The position numbers were made by a program, and so were the translations under genes. A stretch of 52,543 bases of DNA, from the NCBI GenBank assembly GCA_946411505.1, contig CAMKEG010000010.1, positions 1 to 52,543 on the forward strand. The letters run 5' to 3'. Positions 35,610-42,508 of this stretch are shown piece after piece. Position 1 is the first letter of the stretch; the number at the start of each line of letters is the position of its first letter. This stretch comes from an uncultured Treponema sp. (lineage in GTDB: Bacteria > Spirochaetota > Spirochaetia > Treponematales > Treponemataceae). Under the pieces are notes generated by a model. The model worked only from the letters and a program-made list of their open reading frames with translations, made no database searches and was not told the origin of the DNA.

Positions 35610-35640
35610 GGGAATCGTAAAGAGCGGTTCCCTTTTTTTT
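35610..35640 (+). terminator. Intrinsic terminator
   Basis: GGGAATCG (35610-35617) pairs with CGGTTCCC (35625-35632) with one G-T wobble and a 7-nt loop, followed by eight T. It ends plus-strand transcription from nnr or from the element at 35553, and insulates the downstream toxin/antitoxin promoter. Confidence 0.75.
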
Positions 35641-35672
35641 ATAGGAGATGTTTTATAAAATGAAATATTTTA

Positions 35673-35701
35673 TTGACACCCTACTCAATAGGGTGTATAC
35701 T
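35673..35701 (+). promoter_or_regulatory. Strong promoter with palindromic operator in its spacer
   Basis: Exact TTGACA (35673-35678), 17-bp spacer, TATACT (35696-35701). The spacer contains CACCCTA / TAGGGTG, a perfect 7-bp inverted repeat (35677-35695) around CTCAA. This is the expected place for autorepression by the XRE antitoxin encoded at 35799. Confidence 0.7.
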
Positions 35702-35707
35702 AAAACA

Positions 35708-35821
35708 ACGACACGAGAATTCATCATCTCTAAGGAATTTGACCGAGTTTGGAAAGCGCTTGTCGCTGCGATAAAGCAAGCGGAAAAGGAGGCGCGCAAT
35801 GGCGGAACACAAGGCGTTTAA
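35708..35821 (+). pseudogene. Remnant of a RelE/HigB-like toxin gene
   Basis: The frame starting at ACG 35708, exactly where a leaderless mRNA from the promoter above would begin, reads TTREFIISKEFDRVWKAL and then VAAIKQAEKEARNGG to a TAA. The first part resembles the N-terminus and the second the C-terminal helix of RelE/HigB-type toxins, but the catalytic middle (about 60-70 residues) is missing and the start codon is ACG instead of ATG. It overlaps the antitoxin start by 23 bp, as in intact pairs. The family match is from memory of the fold pattern, so the toxin identity is moderately sure; decay is more certain. Confidence 0.5.
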
Positions 35822-36131
35822 AAGCATGATGAAGGGGCTTGAAGAGAGCCTTGAATACGCAAAGGGCGACAAGTCAAAGGCAAGGAAAATGAGCGTCACT
35901 GTCGCGGAACTTCCATCTTATCGCAACAAAGAGATAAAGCGAATTAGGGAAGACTTGAATTTGACCCAAAGAAATTTTGCCTTTGTCTTGGGCGTTTCGC
36001 AAAAAACAGTTGAGGCTTGGGAATCCGGCAGAAACATGCCACAAGGAATCGCGCGCCGTTTTCTGCAAATGCTCCAGTTTGGCGGCAAAAAATTCTTGCG
36101 GGACTTTAACATAATTTCGGTGAAACTATAG
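35799..36131 (+). CDS. XRE-type antitoxin/transcription regulator
   Basis: A 110-residue DNA-binding protein. The helix-turn-helix is IKRIREDLNLTQRNFAFVLG followed by VSQKTVEAWESGRNMPQGIA. This is the pattern of HigA/MqsA-like antitoxins encoded second in their operons. GGAGG lies 6 nt before ATG 35799. Its upstream partner is a decayed toxin remnant, so it now looks like an orphan antitoxin that may still bind the palindrome at 35677-35695. Confidence 0.85.
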   Translation: MAEHKAFKSMMKGLEESLEYAKGDKSKARKMSVTVAELPSYRNKEIKRIREDLNLTQRNFAFVLGVSQKTVEAWESGRNMPQGIARRFLQMLQFGGKKFLRDFNIISVKL

Positions 36132-36172
36132 TTCTACATCGTAACCCGCCGCAACGCGTAATTCATCTACAC

Positions 36173-36204
36173 AAAAAAGGGCCGCCCCATAAAGGACGAC
36201 CCTT
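36173..36204 (-). terminator. Terminator for the minus-strand accessory cluster
   Basis: A hairpin with GGGCCG on one side and CGACCC on the other is flanked by an A-run at 36173-36178, which becomes a U-run on minus-strand RNA, 60 nt after the stop at 36264. About 30 bp are nearly identical to the terminator at 39966-39994. Confidence 0.65.
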
Positions 36205-36263
36205 CGCGCAACTCTATCAAACCCACTAATGGCTTAAACTTAATAAAAAGCTATTTCAACAAC

Positions 36264-36512
36264 TCATTCTACATTTTCTTTTATCTGCATTCCTCGCAAA
36301 TCAATATAATCGCCATGCCCTTCAATCTGCTTTATAATATTTTTATAAAAAGGATTGTTCTTATCATATTGCTCACTTAGACTTTCAGAATGTTTCAGAA
36401 AAAAAAGTGGATTTAGACCTTCACGAAACTCATTTGAAATGTCAAAAATTTCACGTCCTTCAAATTTCCAATTTTGAACTTCTTGCACAGAGTTTTCTGT
36501 TATGAATATCAT
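36264..36512 (-). CDS. Small unknown protein, paralogue of its neighbour
   Basis: An 82-residue protein with no signal peptide, helix-turn-helix or membrane helix. GGGGG lies 6 nt before ATG 36512. It starts MIF and ends with GDYIDLRGMQIK, which matches KKYIDLRAIVKIK near the end of the 70-residue protein encoded 11 bp upstream, so the two are probably paralogues. I do not recognise the family. It is the last gene of a minus-strand cluster with SUMF1 and SAM-domain genes. Confidence 0.65.
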   Translation of the reverse strand: MIFITENSVQEVQNWKFEGREIFDISNEFREGLNPLFFLKHSESLSEQYDKNNPFYKNIIKQIEGHGDYIDLRGMQIKENVE

Positions 36513-36523
36513 GCAATGCCCCC

Positions 36524-36736
36524 TTAGTCTTTTTTTTCATGCTTAATTTTTACGATTGCTCTTAAATCTATGTATTTTTTTCCTGCCAAAACACATTCTA
36601 CAATCATTTCATTAATTTTCTCAAAAGAAAACCCCATTTCAGGCTCAAGTTTTGTATCACCAATTACAAAACTTGACTTATCAGAACGCCAATCAGTAGA
36701 ATCAATAATCTTCCCCCCAGCAACTCCAAAAATCAT
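36524..36736 (-). CDS. Small unknown protein, paralogue of its neighbour
   Basis: A 70-residue protein beginning MIFGVAGGKIIDSTDW and ending KKYIDLRAIVKIKHEKKD. AGGAG lies 6 nt upstream of ATG 36736. It shares the MIF start and YIDLR....K ending with the next gene (36264-36512). No known domain is evident; the compact mixed alpha/beta pattern is cytoplasmic in appearance. The base composition is richer in A+T than the flanking nnr and GH3 genes. Confidence 0.65.
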   Translation of the reverse strand: MIFGVAGGKIIDSTDWRSDKSSFVIGDTKLEPEMGFSFEKINEMIVECVLAGKKYIDLRAIVKIKHEKKD

Positions 36737-36821
36737 ACCTTACTCCTATTACTTGCATTTATTGCTGTTCCAAGTCTGCCGCGCTACGGCTTGCCGCCTG
36801 CGTGCTGCCGACTTTACGCCG

Positions 36822-38459
36822 CTAACGCTCGCCCTCCGCTAGGGAACGCGCAACACGAAAGCCAAGGTCGTAGTTGCTGCGGCCGGCGATGCTGCTGTAC
36901 CTGTTGGACACCTCGCAAGCCTCGGCGTAGTTGTAGCAGCTCCCGCCGCAGCCATAGCGGTAGTTGTTGTCGCAAGCATCCCAGCCCCACTCCTCCACAT
37001 TTCCGCTCATGTCGTAAAGGCCGTAACCGTTTGGCTTTTTTTGCGCAACTGGATGAGTCTCGCCGTCGCTGTTTTCTTTATACCAGCCAACCTCGTCAAT
37101 GTTGTCGCTTCCAGAATATCTAAAGCCTTGCCCGCCTTTTGCTGCAAATGTCCATTCATCATTCGTAGGGAGCCTAAAACCGTCCGCTTTTAGGTTCTGT
37201 TCGACTTCGCCTTTAATGCTTTTACCTTCCTGAGGCGTATAGCCCCACTTTGCAACGTCGGTCTCTCCGTTCACAGAATACACAGGTTTATATCCACATT
37301 TTTGGCTCAGCTTGTTGCAAAAATAAATCGCGTCATACCAAGAGACACTGTCAACAGGCTTTTCCAGGCCCATAAAATGGCTAGGGTTTGCGCCCACAAT
37401 TACCGAGGAATACAAACTTTGAGTAACTTCAGTTTTATGTATTTGAAAAGCAAATCCATTTTCATTTATGGAGACCATGGCGTCGGAAATTTTTTCCTTA
37501 TTAAAAGAAACCACAACCGGCACTGCGAGTTTGTCCAACGGTATTTGAACCTCAGGAAGATTGTTTACAAATGTCCTGCCGCCCTTGTCGTCAGCTGGAT
37601 TATATTTTCCATACGCAAGATAGCACGCCACAATGTTAGCGCGCGCCTTTCCGCTGTCAATCAAATCCGCGATAGCTGGACTAACGCCGGAGAACACTAT
37701 TTGGTAAGATGATTTTTCTGCGCTTGCTTCCATTCCTAAAAGCCATCGCTTTCCTTTTACAAGCTCCTTTCCGCTTTCGTCAACGACATTGACTAAAAAG
37801 TCATACAAACCATAACTTTCTCTATCATAAAAAGCGTTGTAATAGTCTTTGTATTTCTCATATACCAAAGCGCCGTCTACATTGTAAACATTATTGTTTT
37901 TATAGCTGACAGAGCGTTTTGGCCATTTATCCCAACCGGCAAACACTTCAAAATTGGCGTATTGCTTTTTATAATAATCAACCATTGTTTTTAGGCCTTG
38001 GACAATAACATTTTTTATTGTCGCATACCGCCGCCCTTCTTTATATCCAATTTTCACGCCGTAGGTCATTGTCTTTGTTTTAGTCTTAAAGTCCAATTGA
38101 ACAGAATCTTTTACGATATAAAGTTGACTAATGTCAACACAGCAAACGCTTGAAAAATATTTTTCCGCGTCAATCACCAATTTTTTCCATTCGTCGTTAA
38201 CCGTAAACTCATCGTAGCTTGAAAAACCTGGCTTTCCAGAAAGTATGGCGTCTCTTAATTTTGCATATCCCTCGGCCGCCTCTTTTTTATTCTCCGGCGC
38301 TTCATCCGTTTGCAACGCGTCGTAATAAGAGCCAAGCGCGAAGCACCATCTTTTTTGCGCTTCATACTTTTTGGCTTCGGCAAGATAGTCGGCGTAGCCC
38401 TTTGCGAACAAGGGCAAAATGCCAAACAAAGCAATTAGAACCAACAACAGTTTTTTCAT
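36822..38459 (-). CDS. Exported SUMF1/FGE-like protein
   Basis: A 545-residue protein from ATG 38459 with GGAGG 5 nt upstream. A signal peptide (MKKLLLVLIALFGILPLFAK) is followed by a short helical, TPR-like region (about residues 20-70), a central region of unknown fold and a C-terminal SUMF1 module from about residue 325 (FQIHKTEVTQSLY, VSWYDAIYFCN, FRLPTNDEWTFAAKGG, LYDMSGNVEEWGW, LGFRVAR). Its Cys region reads GGSCYNYAEACEVSNRY; the second Cys matches one FGE ligand but the first is displaced, so catalysis is doubtful. It lies 30 bp after the SAM-domain gene. Unlike the other two SUMF1 proteins here it has no beta-helix or lipobox. Confidence 0.87.
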   Translation of the reverse strand: MKKLLLVLIALFGILPLFAKGYADYLAEAKKYEAQKRWCFALGSYYDALQTDEAPENKKEAAEGYAKLRDAILSGKPGFSSYDEFTVNDEWKKLVIDAEKYFSSVCCVDISQLYIVKDSVQLDFKTKTKTMTYGVKIGYKEGRRYATIKNVIVQGLKTMVDYYKKQYANFEVFAGWDKWPKRSVSYKNNNVYNVDGALVYEKYKDYYNAFYDRESYGLYDFLVNVVDESGKELVKGKRWLLGMEASAEKSSYQIVFSGVSPAIADLIDSGKARANIVACYLAYGKYNPADDKGGRTFVNNLPEVQIPLDKLAVPVVVSFNKEKISDAMVSINENGFAFQIHKTEVTQSLYSSVIVGANPSHFMGLEKPVDSVSWYDAIYFCNKLSQKCGYKPVYSVNGETDVAKWGYTPQEGKSIKGEVEQNLKADGFRLPTNDEWTFAAKGGQGFRYSGSDNIDEVGWYKENSDGETHPVAQKKPNGYGLYDMSGNVEEWGWDACDNNYRYGCGGSCYNYAEACEVSNRYSSIAGRSNYDLGFRVARSLAEGER

Positions 38460-38489
38460 ATATTCCTCCAAACATTAATTTTCAAATTG

Positions 38490-38846
38490 TCAGAATATGC
38501 CAAAAGCAGATAACAAACAGATTACAAAGACCGCAAGGAAAATCATGCCAATCCACTTTAGGACGCCCAAAAATGGTCCTAAATAACCTGTAAAATGAAG
38601 AATCAACAATGCCGCGACCAAAACAGCGACAAAAATCAAAACCGCAATTAAGCAGCCTTTTGACTTAAAAATTTGGACAAGCCTTTTTCTGTCGCCAATA
38701 TTGTCAATTCCAATTCGCTCAAATTGGCGTTCAGTCATTTTTGAAAGCAATTTCTTGTCCATAAGGTTGTTCTTTTCAAAAAGGGGTATGTAAGATTCAA
38801 GCCCGTTTTTTTTAAGAATCGAGATTACTTTTTCTTTTTTGTCCAT
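38490..38846 (-). CDS. SAM (sterile alpha motif) domain membrane protein
   Basis: A 118-residue protein from ATG 38846 with GGAGG 5 nt upstream. Residues about 3-60 fit a SAM domain: KVISILKKNGLESYIPLFEK, then MTERQFERIGIDNIGDRKRL, including the central Leu/Ile spacing and the conserved IG-x-RK turn. Two membrane helices follow (LIAVLIFVAVLVAALLILHF and IGMIFLAVFVICLL). SAM domains are protein-protein adaptors that can form polymers; they are uncommon in bacteria and often found in signalling or conflict proteins. It leads the minus-strand cluster and is divergent from the XRE regulator at 38981. Confidence 0.75.
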   Translation of the reverse strand: MDKKEKVISILKKNGLESYIPLFEKNNLMDKKLLSKMTERQFERIGIDNIGDRKRLVQIFKSKGCLIAVLIFVAVLVAALLILHFTGYLGPFLGVLKWIGMIFLAVFVICLLSAFGIF

Positions 38847-38889
38847 TTTTTCCTCCAAAACTTGCAATATTCAAAGTGCGTATAACTTG

Positions 38890-38969
38890 CACTTCAATTG
38901 AATACTATAAATTTAATAATAACACGCTAATTAGATACTGTCAATAAAATTCTTCACTTCAATTGAGTA
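38890..38969. promoter_or_regulatory. Operator-like direct repeats between SAM and XRE genes
   Basis: CACTTCAATTGA(A/G)TA occurs at 38890-38904 and again at 38955-38969. Each contains the palindrome TCAATTGA. The right copy runs into the -10 (TATAAT, 38968-38973) of the XRE gene and the left lies in the likely promoter of the minus-strand SAM-domain cluster, so binding by the XRE protein could repress both. Confidence 0.55.
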
Positions 38970-38980
38970 TAATAAAAAGC
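38968..38980 (+). promoter_or_regulatory. -10 of the XRE regulator gene, predicted leaderless
   Basis: Consensus TATAAT (38968-38973) followed by 7 nt and ATG 38981. There is no Shine-Dalgarno. No good -35 is seen; the repeat CACTTCAATTGA occupies the spacer. Confidence 0.5.
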
Positions 38981-39307
38981 ATGGGCTCAAATTTTAAGGA
39001 AAACTTGCGTTCAGAATTGGATTACCAGGACATTACGATAAAAGAACTTTCCGCCATGACAAACATTCCCTACCGCTCGATTGAAAATTATCTTAGCGCG
39101 AGGGAATCCATTCCCCCAGCGGATTACGCGGTTCAAATCGCGCGCGCCCTAAAAACGACCGTCGAAGACCTTGTATTGGGAAAAAGCAAAAATATCATTC
39201 AAAAGGAAGAAAACAATCTAAAGAAAAGCGCGCGGCTTTTTTCAAAGCTGCCCAAAGCCGACCAACTTGTCTTTATCCGGCTTATGGAAGGAATATTAAA
39301 AAAATAG
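38981..39307 (+). CDS. XRE-family regulator
   Basis: A 108-residue DNA-binding protein from ATG 38981. The helix-turn-helix covers LRSELDYQDITIKELSAMTN and then IPYRSIENYLSARESIPPAD, followed by a helical C-terminus (ARLFSKLPKADQLVFIRLME). It resembles small phage-type or accessory-island repressors. The promoter overlaps a direct repeat also found before the divergent SAM-domain operon, so autoregulation and control of that operon are likely. The longer frame from TTG 38963 lies upstream of the predicted transcript start. Confidence 0.85.
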   Translation: MGSNFKENLRSELDYQDITIKELSAMTNIPYRSIENYLSARESIPPADYAVQIARALKTTVEDLVLGKSKNIIQKEENNLKKSARLFSKLPKADQLVFIRLMEGILKK

Positions 39308-39339
39308 GGCCGCGCTTTCACAAATTATTTTTTAATTAT

Positions 39340-39369
39340 GTTTACAAAATCAAAAAACTATGCTATAAT
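39340..39369 (+). promoter_or_regulatory. Promoter of the HigB-like toxin gene, leaderless
   Basis: TTTACA (39340-39345), 18-bp spacer ending TGC, TATAAT (39364-39369), then 5 nt to ATG 39375. The extended -10 is strong and there is no Shine-Dalgarno for the toxin, while the antitoxin has one. Confidence 0.55.
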
Positions 39370-39374
39370 TAGAT

Positions 39375-39677
39375 ATGAAATTCAAGGTTCAAAAATTGCC
39401 GCAAGCGCAAAAAGAGTTTTCTGCCTTAGAAAAAAGCCAGAAGGACGCTGTTCAATCAGATTATGACTTGATTGAAAACGCAGGGCTTGAATTTGTAAAA
39501 AGGCGATTTTTGCGTGACGGACTTTTTGAAATTAAGACGAATGACGTTCGTTCATTGTTCAAGTATGAAGAAAACAAAATAATACTTGTGGCGCTTATCT
39601 ACCAAAAGAAGACAAAAAAAGCGCCTGAACAACTTATAAAATTGGCGCTAAAACGATTGAAGGGGGCGGAATTATGA
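39375..39677 (+). CDS. RelE/HigB-like toxin (Gp49 type)
   Basis: A 100-residue protein matching the Gp49/HigB toxin pattern: GLFEIKTNDVRSLFKYEENK, then IILVALIYQKKTKKAP and a closing helix LIKLALKRLK. Such toxins are ribosome-dependent mRNA endonucleases; the basic KK.KK.P segment is the usual substrate-binding edge. The stop overlaps the start of the antitoxin-like gene (ATGA). The length is normal. Confidence 0.8.
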   Translation: MKFKVQKLPQAQKEFSALEKSQKDAVQSDYDLIENAGLEFVKRRFLRDGLFEIKTNDVRSLFKYEENKIILVALIYQKKTKKAPEQLIKLALKRLKGAEL

Positions 39678-39958
39678 CCTATGTTTATGTAAAAGACTCA
39701 GAAGGCTATGTCGTAAAAAAACATAAGTCTCAAGTTCAAACAGACGAAACAATCATCACCGCTGCCGAATACAAAAAACTTTCTGGTGAAGAATACTATG
39801 AAAAAAATTTCACAAGAGGCGGAAAAAGAGCGGGCGCTGGGCGAAAACAAAAATACGCCGAACCACTAAAATTCCAAATGCGCGTGTCGAAACTGGAAAA
39901 AGAATTCTTGTCTTTTGCCCGTGCCCATAATTTTGACTACAAGCGCGCAATGAAATAA
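39674..39958 (+). CDS. Putative antitoxin of the HigB-like toxin
   Basis: A 94-residue protein whose ATG overlaps the toxin stop by 4 bp, with AGGGGG upstream. It has no XRE helix-turn-helix, which is the usual HigB partner. Instead an acidic N-terminal half (VKDSEGYVV ... ITAAEYKKLSGEEYY) is followed by a basic hinge GGKRAGAGRKQKY and a short C-terminal region (LKFQMRVSKLEKEFLSFARA) that could form a strand-helix-helix DNA-binding motif. The antitoxin role is inferred from position. Confidence 0.7.
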   Translation: MTYVYVKDSEGYVVKKHKSQVQTDETIITAAEYKKLSGEEYYEKNFTRGGKRAGAGRKQKYAEPLKFQMRVSKLEKEFLSFARAHNFDYKRAMK

Positions 39959-39965
39959 TCCACAC

Positions 39966-39994
39966 AAAAAAGGCCGCCCCATATAGGACGGCCC
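39966..39994 (-). terminator. Terminator of the GH3 gene
   Basis: GGCCG and CGGCC flank a loop with an inner CC/GG pair; the A-run at 39966-39971 gives a U-run on minus-strand RNA. It lies about 45 nt past the GH3 stop at 40037 and is nearly identical over 30 bp to 36173-36204. Confidence 0.7.
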
Positions 39995-40036
39995 TTGCTC
40001 AAACGATGTCCGGGACAAGCCCGAACATGACATTCA

Positions 40037-42352
40037 TCACTTTCCGTTCACCGCCGAATTTAATCCCTCCACCATCGCGTCAACCTGCGCTTGGCTGATT
40101 TGGTTAAAGCTTCTCATCGCGCGGATGGGGAGGCTCCTTAGCATGCCCAGCTGCATTTCGTCGCTGATGCTTTCGCGGGCGCTCTTTCCGCGCTTTTCCT
40201 GCGGCTGTTCCGACTCGGAAAAGGGGCTGCCCTTAAAGGCTTTTGCGGCGGCGAAGGCTTTTGGATTTTCCATAATCTCTTCAAAGACCGTGTTGGCCGT
40301 GGCGTGGAAGGGAAGCTCCTGCGTGGCCTCAACTTCGACCTTGGCGCAAAGGCGAACGTCGCGCGAAGAAGCCGCCGCAAGGATTTGATACGTTCCGCCG
40401 GGAATGTACCAGTCATGCAAAGACTCGTCCCAAACGCTAAAGGCGCGCGCGTCTAGAGTGACAGCGACGGTCTTTGTCTCGCCGGGCTTTAGCTCAACTT
40501 TTTCAAAGCCCTTCAATTCCATCTTGGGGCGCGGCTCTCGGTAAGGCGGCTTGCATTCCGTTCCCTGCGGAGCGGCGATGTAAAACTGAACGATTTCCTT
40601 TCCGGCTCTCTTTCCTGTGTTCTTTACCTTTACGCTGGCCACGACGCTCTGGCCCGCCTTGATTTTTTTGGCGTCAACTTTTAGCGCCGAATATTCAAAG
40701 CTCGTGTAGCTTAATCCGTGTCCAAAGGGGAACAAAACGTCCATCTCTTTTTTGTCGTAGTAGCGGTAGCCGACAAAAATTCCTTCGGCGTAGTTGGCCA
40801 CAGTTCCGTTTCCGGGATAATTAAGGTAGGAAGGATTGTCCTGCAATTTTATCGGGAACGACTCGGCAAGCTTTCCGCTTGGGTTTACGCGGCCAAAGAG
40901 CAATTCGATTTGCGCGATGCCCACCGCTTGTCCGCCAAGATAGCTTTCCAAAATCGCCTTGGCGCTGTTTACCCAAGGCATCTCAACCGGCGAGCCGTTG
41001 TGCAAAACGACGACGACGTTTTTGTTGACCTTGGCGATTTCTTCTATCAAAATGTTTTGGTTGGCCGGAAGCTTCATGTGGCTTCGGTCGTAGCCTTCCG
41101 ACTCGTAGCTGTCTGGAAGGCCGGCGAATATTACAACTGTCTTGGCCTTTTTAGCGGCGGCGACCGCGGCCTTTAAAAGCTTTGCGTCCTTTGCCTTGCT
41201 TTCCTTAATGTCAAAGCCTTGCTCCCACTTAATGTTAAGGCCCGCGTCTTTGGCGGCTTGAAGGGCGCCCGTCACTTTAAAGGCGTTGATGTGGCTGGAG
41301 CCGCCGCCTTCGTAGCGCGGCTTTTGGGCAAAAGCGCCGACGAACAATATTTGGCTTGCGTCTTTTTCCTTAAGCGGAAGAATCTTCTTTTCGTTTTTAA
41401 GCAGAACCATCGACTCCGCCGCGATTTGGGCCGTGACCAGGTGGTGCGCGTTTTTGTCAAAGTTTCCTTTTTGGCGGCCTTCCATAAATTTATAGACGAT
41501 GCGAAGGATTCGTTCCACCGCCGTGTCCAAAACTTTTTCGTCCAACTTTCCGTCACGAACGGCCTGCGCGATTTGCTTGTCGGTGTCTCCGCCCGATGCC
41601 GGCATTTCCAAATCCAAGCCGGCCTTGATTCCCGCGACGCGGTCGTTGACCGCTCCCCAGTCGCTTACGACAAAGCCGTCAAAGCCCCACTCTTTTCTTA
41701 AAACGTCGGTGAGCAAAAATTTATTTTCGCTGGCAAAAGTTCCGTTGACCCTGTTGTAAGAGCACATGATTGTGTCGGGCTTGGCTTTTTTTACGGTCGT
41801 CTCAAAGGCCGGAAGGTAAATCTCGCGCAAAGTCCTTTCGTCCATGTTGGAGGTGGAAGACATTCTGCGGTACTCCATGGAGTTTGCGGCAAAGTGCTTT
41901 ACGCTGGTTCCGATGTTCTTTGACTGAACGCCCTGCGTGTAAGCCGCGCCAAGCTCGCCGGCCAAGTAAGGGTCTTCCGAAAGGTACTCAAAGTTTCGGC
42001 CGCAAAGGGGCGACCTCTTTATGTTGAGCGCGGGGCCAAGCAAAACGGCGATGTCTTCGGCCTGACACTCGTCGCCCAAAACTTCGCCCTCCATCCGCAA
42101 AAGGTTGCGGTCAAAAGAGCAGGCCGTCAAGCAGCCGCTGGGAAAGCTTACCGCCTTGATGCTGTCGTTGACGCCAAGGTGGTCGCCGTTTTGGTCTTGC
42201 TTGCGCAGTCCCGTGGGGCCGTCGCTTACCATTATGTTTGGAACGCCCAAGCGCTCTACCGCTTTTGTGCGCCAAAAATCCAAGCCAGAGCAAAGCCCGG
42301 CCTTTTCTTCCAATGTCATTTGGGAAATCAATTGCTTAATGTTGGTTTTCAT
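40037..42352 (-). CDS. Glycoside hydrolase family 3 beta-glucosidase
   Basis: A 771-residue GH3 enzyme without a signal peptide, so cytoplasmic. The TIM-barrel half has SQMTLEEKAGLCSG, VSDGPTGLRKQ, FPSG, ALNIKRSPLCGRNFEYLSED and SVKHFAANSMEYRR, and the nucleophile Asp at about residue 231 in GFVVSDWGAV. The C-terminal half has the alpha/beta sandwich (ILFVGAFA, GGGSSHI, VIFAGLPDSYESEGYDR) and an FN3-like domain (GKEIVQFYIAAP ... ELKPGETKTVAVTLDARAFS). It removes terminal beta-linked glucose or related sugars; the sugar specificity cannot be read. ATG 42352 has no RBS, and TAAAAT ends 8 nt upstream. Confidence 0.93.
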   Translation of the reverse strand: MKTNIKQLISQMTLEEKAGLCSGLDFWRTKAVERLGVPNIMVSDGPTGLRKQDQNGDHLGVNDSIKAVSFPSGCLTACSFDRNLLRMEGEVLGDECQAEDIAVLLGPALNIKRSPLCGRNFEYLSEDPYLAGELGAAYTQGVQSKNIGTSVKHFAANSMEYRRMSSTSNMDERTLREIYLPAFETTVKKAKPDTIMCSYNRVNGTFASENKFLLTDVLRKEWGFDGFVVSDWGAVNDRVAGIKAGLDLEMPASGGDTDKQIAQAVRDGKLDEKVLDTAVERILRIVYKFMEGRQKGNFDKNAHHLVTAQIAAESMVLLKNEKKILPLKEKDASQILFVGAFAQKPRYEGGGSSHINAFKVTGALQAAKDAGLNIKWEQGFDIKESKAKDAKLLKAAVAAAKKAKTVVIFAGLPDSYESEGYDRSHMKLPANQNILIEEIAKVNKNVVVVLHNGSPVEMPWVNSAKAILESYLGGQAVGIAQIELLFGRVNPSGKLAESFPIKLQDNPSYLNYPGNGTVANYAEGIFVGYRYYDKKEMDVLFPFGHGLSYTSFEYSALKVDAKKIKAGQSVVASVKVKNTGKRAGKEIVQFYIAAPQGTECKPPYREPRPKMELKGFEKVELKPGETKTVAVTLDARAFSVWDESLHDWYIPGGTYQILAAASSRDVRLCAKVEVEATQELPFHATANTVFEEIMENPKAFAAAKAFKGSPFSESEQPQEKRGKSARESISDEMQLGMLRSLPIRAMRSFNQISQAQVDAMVEGLNSAVNGK

Positions 42353-42508
42353 AAATTACAATTTTAGCGCGGAATTTGCGGGAACGCAAGAAATAGTTTA
42401 CGTTGTTTTTTGCGCCTTATATGTCGATTTTGACATGCGGGCTGTAAATACTACAACTAGCAAAACAGAGTTAAGTGAGGTATAATTTCCATTGAAACTA
42501 ACAAGCAT

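Noticed and set aside
35660..35821. 53-codon gene beginning MKYFIDTLLNRVY
   Set aside because: Its first 16 codons are the TTGACA/TATACT promoter and operator, so the mRNA would start after that ATG. Only the later part is kept, as a toxin remnant.
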